A stretch of DNA of 64,000 nt from Pseudomonas sp. Leaf48 (lineage in GTDB: Bacteria; Pseudomonadota; Gammaproteobacteria; Pseudomonadales; Pseudomonadaceae): positions 240,407 through 304,406 of the forward strand of contig NZ_LMLH01000023.1 of assembly GCF_001421885.1 (NCBI RefSeq). The letters are read 5' to 3'. Shown here one piece after another: positions 8,571 to 17,429 of this stretch. A program made the translations under genes and the position numbers. Positions within the stretch are counted from its first letter, which is position 1. Every line of letters begins with the position of its first letter. Below the pieces are notes generated by a model, which did no database searches, had not been told where the DNA came from, and worked only from the letters and a program-made list of their open reading frames with translations.

Positions 8571-9338
8571 TCAAGGCTGAACAGGCGGCTTATCGGCGCC
8601 TGTCAGCTGGGGGGGTATGCAGCCGGATTGACGGTACGGGTGCAGAGGATAAAGCTGATCATCGAACTGACTTAAGCGTGGATGCACCATGGGTTCATCC
8701 GCATTTATGTTCTCTAGCCGCCGGCGATAACCGAGCAAAAATTCCTGTCGGGCTTCAGCACTGATGTACGGAACATGCCAGGCGACAAATGGCTGCAGCA
8801 CCTCAAGTCCGACATAACCCAGAGTCCCGCGCAAGAGCGGGCGCAGCATGTCTTCCAGAGGACCATGAATGGCATCCTCGCCGAACATGTGTTCACGCCC
8901 GCCCAACGTCACGCTCACCAGTGCCTTTTTGCCGCTCAGGCCACCTTGATCGTAGAAACGTTTGCCGCCGTAGCAGATGCCGGATACCAGGACCCGGTCA
9001 ATCCAGCCCTTGAGGATGGCCGGTGTCGAGAACCAGTAGATCGGAAAATTGAGAATCAGCAGGTCTGCCCACAGCAGCTTGTCGAGCTCTTGCTGGATAT
9101 CGGCGGCGAGCGTCTGCTCTTTGCTGCTGCGGCGTTGTTCGAGCGCGTAGACCAGGTACTCGGGGTTCTCCCGGATGCAAAAGTCCCGGGCACTCGCCAC
9201 CGGGTTCCAGCTCATCGCATACAGGTCGGACACCCTGACCTGATGTCCTTGCGCTTGCAATGTCTCAACCGCTTGGTCACGCAGGGCAGCGGTAAACGAT
9301 TGTGGCTCGGGATGAGCGTGTACGATCAAAACGTTCAT
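8571..9338 (-). CDS. Flavodoxin-fold NAD(P)H:quinone oxidoreductase
   Basis: This 255-residue cytoplasmic flavoprotein belongs to the NQO1/KefF/MdaB family that reduces quinones by two electrons. The start MNVLIVHAHPEPQSFTAALR is the flavin-phosphate loop. Further motifs are WADLLILNFPIYWFSTPAILKGWIDRVL (residues about 93-120) and the SVTLGGREHMFGEDAIHG flavin-binding loop. Its ATG overlaps the stop codon of the RND transporter gene by 4 bases (ATGA), so translation is probably coupled and it is the last gene of the DUF1302-DUF1329-YCF48-RND unit. The C-terminal 40 residues extend beyond the core fold. It may detoxify quinones formed from, or carried with, the operon's substrate. Confidence 0.88.
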   Translation of the reverse strand: MNVLIVHAHPEPQSFTAALRDQAVETLQAQGHQVRVSDLYAMSWNPVASARDFCIRENPEYLVYALEQRRSSKEQTLAADIQQELDKLLWADLLILNFPIYWFSTPAILKGWIDRVLVSGICYGGKRFYDQGGLSGKKALVSVTLGGREHMFGEDAIHGPLEDMLRPLLRGTLGYVGLEVLQPFVAWHVPYISAEARQEFLLGYRRRLENINADEPMVHPRLSQFDDQLYPLHPYRQSGCIPPQLTGADKPPVQP

Positions 9339-11818
9339 TGTGATTCCTGGACTTTCAAGTGGTTTGATTCACGGACACGTCCATTCACTCGTGCGCCGTG
9401 GAGGAGGAAGTACGACAGCGCCGGAATCAGCAACAAGGCGCCAAGCATGTTCCACAGAAACATGAAGGTCAGCAGGATGCCCATGTCGGCCTGGAACTTG
9501 ATCGGCGACCAGGCCCAGCAGATGACCCCGGCCGCCAGGGTAATCCCGACCAGTCCCACGACCCGCCCGGTGAACGCCACGGCGTTGCGGTAAGCGTCTG
9601 ACAGCGACAGGCCCTGACGCTGGTATTGCAGTTGCACGCTGAGCAGATACAAGGCGTAGTCCACGCCGATGCCGACGCCCAGGGCAATCACTGGCAGGGT
9701 CGCCACCTTCACGCCGATGCCCATGGCCACCATCAAGGCCTCGCAGAGAATCGAGGTCAGTACCAGCGGCAACATCGCCACAAGCGTCGCCCGCCAGTTG
9801 CGGAAGGTGATCAGGCAAAACAGGGTCACGGCCAGGTAGATGTACAGCAGCATCGTGCGGTTGGCCTCGCGCACCACGATATTGGTCGCCGCCTCGATCC
9901 CGGCATTGCCGGCAGCCAGCAGGAACTGGCGATCTTCGCTGCTGTTTTCCCGGGCAAACCGGTCCGCGATGGCGACCACGGCGTCGAGTGTCTCGGCCTT
10001 GTGATCCTTGAGGTAGGCAATCACCGGCATCAGCGAACAGTCGGTGTTGAACAGCTCCGGGGCGTTGACCGAGGCCTGTTGCGCCGCGTAGTTGAGCACG
10101 TTCTGGTTGCGCTGGATGTTGTTCAGCTTGGGATTGCCTTCGTAGGTACCGGCGGTGATCTGCCGTACCGCGTTGACCAGCGACACCGTGGTCTGTACCC
10201 CGGGATGCTGCTGCAGCTCCCAGGCCAGGCGGTCGGCCAACACCAGCGTCTGATAGTTCAGGCAGCCTTCCGGCGCGGTCTTGATCATCACCGCAAACTG
10301 ATCGCTGGACAGTGCGTAATGGCTGGTGATGTAGGCGTTGTCGCGATTGTAACGCGAGTCGGCGCGCAGCTCCGGCGCACCGCTGTCGAGGTCGCCGATC
10401 TTAAGCTGCAGGCTGACCATGAAGCCGCCGACACCCAGCAACACCGCCACCAGCAGAGTGCCGGTCGCCCACTTGCGCGTGGTGAAACGGTCGAGCAGGT
10501 CCCACAGTTTGCCAAAGCCACGATGCCCGGCGGCGCGGGTGTCGATCTTCAGCGCGCGCTCGGCGGCTTTGCGCCCGACGCCGATGTAGGACAACGCCAC
10601 CGGCATCAGCAGCAGGGAAGTGAAAATCAGCACGGCGACACCAATGCTGGCGGTGATCGCCAGGTCCTGGATCACCGGGATGTCGATCAGCATCAACACG
10701 GCAAAACCCACCGCATCGGCGAGCAAGGCGGTGACGCCGGCAACGAACAGACGGCGGAAGGTGTAACGCGCGGCGATCAGTTTGTTGGTGCCACGGGCGA
10801 TGTCCTGCATGATGCCGTTCATCTTCTGCGCCGCATGGGACACGCCGATGGCGAAGATCAGGAACGGCACCAGTACCGAGTACGGGTCGATGGCATAACC
10901 CAGCCAGGCGACAATGCCCAGTTGCCAGATCACTGCGATCAGCGAGCAGCCGACCACCAGCAAGGTGCTGCGTACACAGCGTGTGTAGGCGTAGATGATA
11001 AGCAACGAGGTGAACACCGCCAGACCGAAGAACATCATCACCTGAATGAGCCCGTCGATCAGGTCACCCATCAGCTTGGCGAAGCCAATCACCCTCACCT
11101 TGTACTTGCCGGTGCCCTCCTCCCCGGCCTTGTGCTGGGCGCCGCCGGCGAACTCGATCTTGTCGCGCAAGCGCTGTTCAAGCAGACGGGAGAAGTCGTG
11201 GTAGTTGATGCTCTGGCCGGTGGCCGAGGTTTTGTCCAGCAGCGGCACGATGAGCATGCTCGATTTGAAGTCGCTGGCCACCAGGCTGCCGACCATACCG
11301 GCGCGGTTGATGTTCTGGCGCAGTTGTTCGATGTCCGCTGCACTGCCCTGGTAGGCATCCGGCATCACCGGGCCGCCCTGGAAGCCTTGCTCGGTGACTT
11401 CGGTCCAGCGTACAGCCGGACTCCACAGCGACTTCATCCAGGCACGGTCGACGCCCTGCATGAGGAACAGTTCGTCGTTGACCTGCTTGAGGACCGTCAG
11501 GTAATCCGGATCGAAAATATCGCCCTGGGTGTTTTCCACCACCACGCGTACAGAGTTGCCCAGCCCGCGCAGCGACTGACGATGCTCAAGGTAGTTCTGG
11601 ATGTATGGCTGGCTCTGCGGAATCATCTTTTCGAAGCTGGGACGCAGTTCCAGCCGGGTCACGGCCATGTAACCCAGCACCACGGTCGCCAGCGCCATGA
11701 TCAGCATGAACCACGGGCGATGGTTGAACACCAGTCGTTCCAGCCGATTGCCGGAGCGTTGGTCAAAGTCCAGCAGTTCGCGGATCACCGGCATGGTGTC
11801 TTGCTTCATATTGCCCAT
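9335..11818 (-). CDS. RND/MMPL-family transporter with SSD-like duplicated membrane domains
   Basis: This is an 827-residue inner-membrane protein of the MMPL/HpnN-like branch of the RND superfamily. It begins with a helix (WFMLIMALATVVLGYMAVTRLELRPSFEKMIP), then a large periplasmic loop, then five to six helices. The pattern repeats in the second half, ending VGLVGITLAAGVICWAW. Such proteins move hydrophobic molecules (lipids, hopanoids, steroids) without an AcrA/TolC partner. The chosen start (MGNMKQDT) lies 28 bases after the YCF48 stop, avoiding the upstream overlap of the longest frame. Neighbours DUF1302, DUF1329 and YCF48 recur beside this branch and are the probable partners. The direction of transport is unknown. 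Confidence 0.85.
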   Translation of the reverse strand: MGNMKQDTMPVIRELLDFDQRSGNRLERLVFNHRPWFMLIMALATVVLGYMAVTRLELRPSFEKMIPQSQPYIQNYLEHRQSLRGLGNSVRVVVENTQGDIFDPDYLTVLKQVNDELFLMQGVDRAWMKSLWSPAVRWTEVTEQGFQGGPVMPDAYQGSAADIEQLRQNINRAGMVGSLVASDFKSSMLIVPLLDKTSATGQSINYHDFSRLLEQRLRDKIEFAGGAQHKAGEEGTGKYKVRVIGFAKLMGDLIDGLIQVMMFFGLAVFTSLLIIYAYTRCVRSTLLVVGCSLIAVIWQLGIVAWLGYAIDPYSVLVPFLIFAIGVSHAAQKMNGIMQDIARGTNKLIAARYTFRRLFVAGVTALLADAVGFAVLMLIDIPVIQDLAITASIGVAVLIFTSLLLMPVALSYIGVGRKAAERALKIDTRAAGHRGFGKLWDLLDRFTTRKWATGTLLVAVLLGVGGFMVSLQLKIGDLDSGAPELRADSRYNRDNAYITSHYALSSDQFAVMIKTAPEGCLNYQTLVLADRLAWELQQHPGVQTTVSLVNAVRQITAGTYEGNPKLNNIQRNQNVLNYAAQQASVNAPELFNTDCSLMPVIAYLKDHKAETLDAVVAIADRFARENSSEDRQFLLAAGNAGIEAATNIVVREANRTMLLYIYLAVTLFCLITFRNWRATLVAMLPLVLTSILCEALMVAMGIGVKVATLPVIALGVGIGVDYALYLLSVQLQYQRQGLSLSDAYRNAVAFTGRVVGLVGITLAAGVICWAWSPIKFQADMGILLTFMFLWNMLGALLLIPALSYFLLHGARVNGRVRESNHLKVQESQ

Positions 11819-11846
11819 GTCTGGGTACTCGCTCTTATTCTTATCG

Positions 11847-12920
11847 TTATTCGACGGACAGCGTGCGTACACCGCGACCGCCAACCAATACCAGCGCGCC
11901 ATTGGTGGCCAGGGTGGCACCGGCCACCGGTGTCTGCTGGGCCTGTGGCATCAGTTGCAGCGGCGCGTTGCCGCCTGGGCTCATGAGCATGTGCCCAGCC
12001 TGGGTGAAAAGCCGGAAGTGGCCATCGGCGTCCAGCGTCGCGGCGGTGAGGATGACCTGCATATCGCTGTCGAGCCGGGCCCAGTTGAGGCCACCATCAG
12101 TGCTGCGGAACACATGCCCGCGCAGACCATAGGCAATCACTTCGCCAGGCTTGCCGACCACACCGAAAAAGCTGCCTTGATAAGGGGTTTGCAGTGCCAT
12201 GAAACGCTGCCCGGCCTCGTCCCATTTGAGCAGCAAGCCTTGTTCGCCCGCGATATACAACGCATCACCTGTGGAGGCGATGGCATTGAGGTGCAACCCC
12301 TGTGGGTTCTCGGTTCGGTCCTGATACGGCGTCCAGCTCTGACCGCCGTCTTCGGTGCGCAGGATCAGATTGAACACGCCCACTGCATAACCGAGCTTTT
12401 CGTTGGCGAACCAGACGTCGAGCAGCGGCTTGTCCGCGCCCTCCTCGCTCAGCCGCTGGCCATCGGCGGCCAGCGCGGCCCATTGTTCGTTCCCCGGCTC
12501 GGCATTGGCCAAGGCGGTGTAGTGTTTGAGCATCAGCGCGCCGATCTGGCGGCCGTCCAGCTGCTTGGTCCAGGTCGCTCCGGCATCGCTGCTGTGTAAT
12601 ATCACGCCGTCATTGCCGACCGCCCAGCCCTGGGTTGCCGTAGGAAAATTCACCGCCGTGAGATCGGAGCTGACCGGCACTGTGGCCTGCCGCCAGTTCT
12701 GCCCGGCGTCATCGGAATAAAGAATGTGACCGCGCTGTCCCACCGAGACCAGGCGTTGCCCGGCATGGGCAACGCCCAGCAAGGGACTGCGCACCGCCAG
12801 AGCACTGGATTGGGCCGGCAGGTCCAGCACGTCGACGTAGGTCGATGCCTGCACTGCTCCCTGCAGCAACGCCAGCGTCCCCAGCACCAGTAATGCCATT
12901 TTCTTGTGACAGGAGCCCAT
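11847..12920 (-). CDS. YCF48/BNR-repeat beta-propeller protein, exported
   Basis: This 357-residue protein has a signal peptide (KKMALLVLGTLALLQGAVQAS) followed by a predicted seven-bladed propeller. Asp-box motifs recur as SDDAGQNW, SSDAGATW, TEDGGQSW and STDGGLNW, interleaved with WAVGNDG, GYAVG and GLRG turns, as in the photosystem II assembly factor YCF48/Hcf136 family. In pseudomonads the family has nothing to do with photosynthesis; here it probably acts as a periplasmic scaffold for the RND transporter gene 28 bases downstream. A rho-independent hairpin lies between it and the upstream DUF1329 gene, so its expression is likely lower than that of DUF1302/DUF1329. Confidence 0.85.
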   Translation of the reverse strand: MGSCHKKMALLVLGTLALLQGAVQASTYVDVLDLPAQSSALAVRSPLLGVAHAGQRLVSVGQRGHILYSDDAGQNWRQATVPVSSDLTAVNFPTATQGWAVGNDGVILHSSDAGATWTKQLDGRQIGALMLKHYTALANAEPGNEQWAALAADGQRLSEEGADKPLLDVWFANEKLGYAVGVFNLILRTEDGGQSWTPYQDRTENPQGLHLNAIASTGDALYIAGEQGLLLKWDEAGQRFMALQTPYQGSFFGVVGKPGEVIAYGLRGHVFRSTDGGLNWARLDSDMQVILTAATLDADGHFRLFTQAGHMLMSPGGNAPLQLMPQAQQTPVAGATLATNGALVLVGGRGVRTLSVE

Positions 12921-12934
12921 ATGGCGCCCTCATG

Positions 12935-12973
12935 AAAAAAGGCGCCGGTGTGTACACGAGTACAACCCGGCGC
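12935..12973 (-). terminator. Intra-operon rho-independent terminator/attenuator
   Basis: Read on the minus strand, GCGCCGG pairs with CCGGCGC (plus-strand positions 12942-12948 and 12967-12973) and is followed directly by six T (12940-12935). It separates DUF1329 from the YCF48 and RND genes, suggesting partial termination that makes more outer-membrane components than transporter. Confidence 0.75.
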
Positions 12974-13022
12974 AAAAAACTGCGCGGTCAGTGATCAGCG
13001 ATCGGCAGTAGCGGAGACGTCG

Positions 13023-14381
13023 TTAACGGATACCGGCACCCGCCAGGGATTCCGGCGTCCACTGGGTCTTGCTCAGCGCTTCGCTGTACTTGATGCCACC
13101 GTATGGGCCGGGAAAACCGACGGCGCTGTAAGTCCCGCCGATCAGGTCGTAGCTCAGGTAAGGCGAGGCATCCGGTACCTGTTGGTCATAGCTTTGGCTG
13201 AGGAAGGTGTAAACGCCCCGGTACAGTTGGCCGTTCGCATCGTATTGGTCGGATGCCAGAGCCACCCAGCTGTCCTCATCCAGGTAGAAGCGGCGCTTGG
13301 CGTAGATGTGGCGAGCGCCCGGCTTGAGGGTCGCCTCAACCACCCAGACGCGGTGTTTTTCCCAGCGAACGAACTCGGGAGCCAGGTGATTGGGCGTCAT
13401 CATCGGCTTCAAATCTTTCTGATACGTCACACGGTAGGTGTTGTACGGAACGATCATTTCCTGCTTGCCAACCAGCTTCCAGTCATAGCGGTCCAGCGCA
13501 CCGTTGAAGACGAAAGAATCGTCCCAGGTGGAAGCGCCGGCACTGCCCGGGTTAGGCGTGTCGTACGCCAGGCTCGGCGCCAGCTTCACGCGGCGCTGCC
13601 CCGGCAGGTATTGCCAGCCACGGCGCGGTTGCTCCAGCGGGTTCACCGCATCGCGCAACAGTACGGCCTCACCGGCACGGCGGGCGGGACCTGTGAAAGC
13701 CAGCTTGATCTGGTAATAGGTGTCCGAGGCCGCGAGGGGTTTGGACAGGTCGTCATAGGCGGCATAGTTGATCTGCGCCACGCCGGTCGTGGCCAGGCTG
13801 GAGACACCAGCGGAGTCGACGTTCCAGTTGTCATACTTGGTCTGGAGGTTGACGCCCTGGTAGCGCAGCAAGTGGTTCCAGATGGCCTCGGCGCCTGTCT
13901 TCGGGATCGGAAATGGAATGCCTGGCAGCGCATTCTCGATGGAATTGCCACCGTTGGTGGACCGAGTCGCCGTGGCATTTTTTACCGTGTTATCCAACAC
14001 GCCCGACGGCAGCGCAGCCGTACGATGCGTCGGGTACACCTCGATTTTGAAAGTGGGGTATCGCTTGGCCAGCTCAGCGGTCACGGCAGTCAACTGGCCC
14101 TTGTACTGGTCGACGTTCTTGCCATCGATCACCAGCAGCGGTTTCTCTGCTGCGAACGGATCGGGACGTCCTTTGTCGCCCGCCTTGAAGCCGGCCGGCG
14201 GGGTGGTCAAGCCGCCCGCGTAGGCTGGAATTGAACCGTCGGCGTTACCGGCTTTCTCGGCGCCGATCTGGGTCAACTGATTACCCAGTTTGGCGGCTTC
14301 ATTGGCGTCGACAGCGGCGTGGGATGGCCCGGCAAGGGCCAGGGCCAGGGAGGCAGCCATCAGGGTATAGGCGAATTTCAT
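13023..14381 (-). CDS. DUF1329 (LolA/LolB-like fold) exported protein
   Basis: This 452-residue protein has a clean signal peptide (MKFAYTLMAASLALALAGPSHA-AVDANEAAKLG) and the DUF1329 features: GADKAGN-like ADGSIPAYAGGL near residue 60, RYPTFKIEVYPTHRTAALP, and a long beta-rich remainder with RFYLDEDSWVAL. The fold is related to the lipoprotein carriers LolA/LolB, which suggests binding of an acyl or other hydrophobic ligand in the periplasm. The start is set at 14381 because an AGGAG site lies 8 bases before it. It follows DUF1302 by 37 bases, so the two are cotranscribed and are probably partners. Confidence 0.88.
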   Translation of the reverse strand: MKFAYTLMAASLALALAGPSHAAVDANEAAKLGNQLTQIGAEKAGNADGSIPAYAGGLTTPPAGFKAGDKGRPDPFAAEKPLLVIDGKNVDQYKGQLTAVTAELAKRYPTFKIEVYPTHRTAALPSGVLDNTVKNATATRSTNGGNSIENALPGIPFPIPKTGAEAIWNHLLRYQGVNLQTKYDNWNVDSAGVSSLATTGVAQINYAAYDDLSKPLAASDTYYQIKLAFTGPARRAGEAVLLRDAVNPLEQPRRGWQYLPGQRRVKLAPSLAYDTPNPGSAGASTWDDSFVFNGALDRYDWKLVGKQEMIVPYNTYRVTYQKDLKPMMTPNHLAPEFVRWEKHRVWVVEATLKPGARHIYAKRRFYLDEDSWVALASDQYDANGQLYRGVYTFLSQSYDQQVPDASPYLSYDLIGGTYSAVGFPGPYGGIKYSEALSKTQWTPESLAGAGIR

Positions 14382-14418
14382 TTTATTGTTCTCCTGCATG
14401 CGCGTGGCAATGGGTGAA

Positions 14419-16323
14419 TCAGAAGGTGGTTTTGAGCGTCAGGTAGACAGCACCGCGATCTTCCGTGGCACCGGAGCCGGAGGCAGACGCCAGACCGCCT
14501 GCGTAACAGGTGTAGCGCTGCGTGCCATCCAGAGCATTGGGGGTGGAACCATCGTTTGCACCGTCGTCGCAGTCGGTGGTTTTGCCAAAGGCGTCGACGT
14601 ACTTGAGGTCGACGTAGTACTGGTTGTAGATCGCAGCGCTGACACCGACGGCGTAGTTGCCGGCATCTTCCGCACCACCGGCTACCACAGGGGACACGCC
14701 ATCGATGCCGACGTTGACCGACATCGGTGCGCTCAGGTCGACACCGGGAAACACCTGGTACCAGGTCGGCGTGAAGTTGACAGCCACACCCCAGTTGTCC
14801 CGCGTCGGTTTGTCGATACCGCGATAGGTGTCCTCGCCCTTGTAGAGCGCCTCGTTTTTGCTATCCAGGCTCAGCAGATTGCTGTAGTACAACTCACCCA
14901 GCAGGGTGGCTGAATCAAACAGCGGCGTGTCGGCGATCGAGACCAGACCGTTGATGGTCCAGTGCAGCGTGTCGCCGGTGGCGGCCAGGCTGTCGCCGTC
15001 GCGTGGCACATCGGTGATCACGCCGGTGCCCGGACTGCGCGCCGGGAGCAAGCCAAGACCTGCCTGCAATCCGCCAGGACCGGCTGCGCTGATGATTGCC
15101 GGAATACTGGCCAGCGGCATGTTATGGCGAATGTTCAAATCACTGCCGACACTGACGCCGCCGACTTCCTTGGACAGGCTCAGGCCGTAGATGTCGATGT
15201 CGTCGCCATAGGCAAACTCATAGGTGGCCGTGCTGATCGAATTACGCAGCCCTGCCACGCCACCCACACTGGTCAGGCCTCGCGTGTCGAGGACCGCTTG
15301 CGGGAGAATGTCCGAGGTTTTGCGGTAGTAAGCGCCCAGGGTTCCGTCCAGCCACTCGGGCGACCATTTGAGCATCAGGCCAAAATCACCCTGATTGTCC
15401 GGGGTGTAGTCATCGCCGCGGCGCACAGTGGTCAAGGTGCCGTTCGGCCCCGCCAGTCCCGCACCGCCTGTATGTCCCAGCAGGAACGACTGAGCACCGA
15501 AGCCCACTACGTCAGAACCGCTGTAGAAAGTACCGGCCTCAGGCAAGCGTGCACCCTCCCAGTCCAGGAAATACTGGGCACCCAGGGTCAGTTCCGGGTT
15601 GAGGGTCAAGGTCGTTGAGATCTGGTTGCGTGGCACAAACAGTTCCTTGGCTTCGGTACCCGGCGACGCCGCCGCCTTGGCCAGGTCGAGGGCCGCTTGG
15701 CCATAGCTCAACGAATGCACCGGATTGAGTACCGTCTCGCCCCAGAACACGTTGTGCTGGCCAGCCTTGATACCCAGCAGGGTCTCGTCGCCAATCTGCG
15801 TGTTGTAGAACACGAAGGCATCGAGGACTTCACCCGACGGCCCGTTGTAATAACGCTGGGCATAGTTGCTCAGGTGCGGGCTGCCAAAAATGGCTGGCGC
15901 CGCCGGACGCCCGCCGAACCCGGAAATCGATGAATACTCGTCGTTGCCGTTTACGAACGGGTTGGAGTTCGAGCCGGTGTTCTCATAAGCCTTGTCGTAC
16001 CAACTCGCGGTACTGACACGAAAGCCCATCGTGTTCTGGTAGACCACATCCAGTTCAGACAGCAGGTCGACGCGGTTGGTGATATTGGTGCCGGCCTTGC
16101 GGAAGTTGTAATCACCGTCGTTGCTGTTGGGCGTATCCAGGATACGTTTGTCGGCACTTTCCGTACGCACGCCATAGTTGTACTTGACGGTGTTGTCGAA
16201 GCGCACGGACCAGTCTTCGCTGCCAGTGTCAAACTCGAAAGCGTGGGTGGTCGGCAGGCTCGAGGCCAGGATAGCCGTGGCGAGCAGTTGACGGCGCGCG
16301 CACAGGAGATTGCGACTCTTCAT
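14419..16323 (-). CDS. DUF1302 outer-membrane beta-barrel protein
   Basis: This 634-residue protein has a signal peptide (about residues 1-28, ending TTHA-FEFD) and then the DUF1302 hallmark FDTGSEDWSVRFDNTVKYNYGVR. Alternating amphipathic strands follow, with LLGIKAGQHNVFWGE, and the protein terminates in AVYLTLKTTF with a C-terminal Phe as in barrel proteins. DUF1302 proteins are thought to be outer-membrane channels paired with DUF1329. The ATG at 16323 (AAAGG at 11 bases) is preferred over an upstream GTG at 16335. It heads the transport block, so its promoter lies in the 230-base gap after the SDR gene. Confidence 0.88.
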   Translation of the reverse strand: MKSRNLLCARRQLLATAILASSLPTTHAFEFDTGSEDWSVRFDNTVKYNYGVRTESADKRILDTPNSNDGDYNFRKAGTNITNRVDLLSELDVVYQNTMGFRVSTASWYDKAYENTGSNSNPFVNGNDEYSSISGFGGRPAAPAIFGSPHLSNYAQRYYNGPSGEVLDAFVFYNTQIGDETLLGIKAGQHNVFWGETVLNPVHSLSYGQAALDLAKAAASPGTEAKELFVPRNQISTTLTLNPELTLGAQYFLDWEGARLPEAGTFYSGSDVVGFGAQSFLLGHTGGAGLAGPNGTLTTVRRGDDYTPDNQGDFGLMLKWSPEWLDGTLGAYYRKTSDILPQAVLDTRGLTSVGGVAGLRNSISTATYEFAYGDDIDIYGLSLSKEVGGVSVGSDLNIRHNMPLASIPAIISAAGPGGLQAGLGLLPARSPGTGVITDVPRDGDSLAATGDTLHWTINGLVSIADTPLFDSATLLGELYYSNLLSLDSKNEALYKGEDTYRGIDKPTRDNWGVAVNFTPTWYQVFPGVDLSAPMSVNVGIDGVSPVVAGGAEDAGNYAVGVSAAIYNQYYVDLKYVDAFGKTTDCDDGANDGSTPNALDGTQRYTCYAGGLASASGSGATEDRGAVYLTLKTTF

Positions 16324-16553
16324 CGGGTGATACACCTTTATTGTTTTTGTGTTGTGGCTTGCCGTCAGACATGGCGGGCGGGCTCCAGCCTTGCAGTTGA
16401 CGACGGGTAATCGGGGTTCATGCTACGGATGGGCAAGCGCTAGTCCCGGAACTCACTCTACGAGGAGTGCCTTGAGCAGGATTGACTTGGCGGGGCATCG
16501 ATTTGACATTTCGGGACGGTCGACCGGAGGCCCGACCGGCCCTCCCGAAAACC

Positions 16554-17378
16554 TTAAATGTAGGTGCCGCCACTGGCGTTGACGATCGAGCCGACCAGGT
16601 AGCACTCATCAGAAGCCAGGTGGGAAACCAGCGCCGCGTATTCCTCACCCTTGCCCAACCGCCCCAGCGGCAGGACCTGTTTGAACACGCTCAGTTGCTC
16701 AGGTGATTGTTGACCGAGGTAGTGCTCGAAGGCCGGGGTGAGTACGCCACCGGGACAAATGGCATTGACCTGCACATTGGCGCCGGCCACCTCGTAGGCC
16801 ACCGCGCGGGTGAAGGCAACGACTGCGCCTTTGGCCGCGGAGTAGTGAGGGCTGTGCGCGCCCATGGAGGAAATACCGGCAATACTGGCGATGTTGATGA
16901 TCTTGCCGTAGGCCTGGGGCTCCATGCGCTGCAAGGCCGCCCGGGTGCAATAGAACACGCCGTCGACGTTCACCGCCCAGAAGCGCTTCCATTGCGCATC
17001 GTCCATGTGGCGAGTGATCTCCAGCGACTGTCGGGGCAGCGGCTGGGTCACCAGCGCGTAGTGGCGCTTGCGTCGTTCGTCATCATGGGGTTTGTCCGGC
17101 ACCAGCGCGGCATTGTTGACGAGGATGTGCAGCGTGCCGAAACGCGCGTCGATCTGCTCGAACATGGCGTTTACTTCAGCGCTCGACGAGACGTCGCAGC
17201 GCAGCGCCAGGCACTGCGCGCCAAGGTCCTCGAGCATGGCACGGGTGGTTTCAAGCGTCTGTTCGTTGATGTCGCAAATAACCACATTGGCGCCTTCGCC
17301 AGCCATGCGCAGGGCAATGGCCTGGCCTAACCCGCCTGCGCCACCGGTAACCAAGGCAACTCGATCTTTCAACTTCAT
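16554..17378 (-). CDS. SDR-family NAD(P)-dependent oxidoreductase
   Basis: This 274-residue classical short-chain dehydrogenase has the nucleotide motif TGGAGGLG at residues 11-18, Asp at the end of strand 2 (VVICDIN), NNAA, and the catalytic Ser with YSAAK. CPGG follows in the substrate loop. The acidic residue after strand 2 (CD) favours NAD over NADP. A 20-residue insertion around LVPDKPHDDERRKRHYALVTQPLPR is unusual and may shape the substrate pocket. It lies 51 bases after the AraC gene on the same strand. In this setting it probably oxidises a beta-hydroxy acid to the beta-keto acid cleaved by the BKACE enzyme. Confidence 0.9.
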   Translation of the reverse strand: MKLKDRVALVTGGAGGLGQAIALRMAGEGANVVICDINEQTLETTRAMLEDLGAQCLALRCDVSSSAEVNAMFEQIDARFGTLHILVNNAALVPDKPHDDERRKRHYALVTQPLPRQSLEITRHMDDAQWKRFWAVNVDGVFYCTRAALQRMEPQAYGKIINIASIAGISSMGAHSPHYSAAKGAVVAFTRAVAYEVAGANVQVNAICPGGVLTPAFEHYLGQQSPEQLSVFKQVLPLGRLGKGEEYAALVSHLASDECYLVGSIVNASGGTYI

Positions 17379-17384
17379 TGAAGA

Positions 17385-17413
17385 ACACTCCGTCTTGATG
17401 GAAAACGGAGTGT
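17385..17413 (-). promoter_or_regulatory. Hairpin overlapping the SDR ribosome-binding site
   Basis: On the minus strand ACACTCCGT pairs with ACGGAGTGT (plus 17405-17413 and 17385-17393). Three further inner pairs leave a 5-base loop, giving a stem of about 12 bp. The right arm contains the GGAG ribosome site, 9 bases before the SDR start codon. Folding would hide this site, so the hairpin may limit or regulate translation; alternatively it attenuates readthrough from the AraC gene. Confidence 0.5.
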
Positions 17414-17429
17414 CGCTCAGCCACGCACA

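Noticed and set aside
8336..8764. A 142-codon plus-strand frame near the quinone reductase gene
   Set aside because: Only its middle looks coding, the start is unsupported, and the 3' half is antisense to the well-supported reductase gene. It is kept only as a possible remnant.
9626..11986. A 786-codon open frame antisense to the RND transporter gene
   Set aside because: The translation is His/Gln-rich low-quality sequence with no family, and the minus strand carries a full-length transporter with proper membrane segments.
16480..16520. A possible third copy of the AraC tandem operator upstream of the DUF1302 gene
   Set aside because: On the minus strand CCCGAAATG resembles part of one half-site, but overall only about half of the positions match, with no convincing second half-site.
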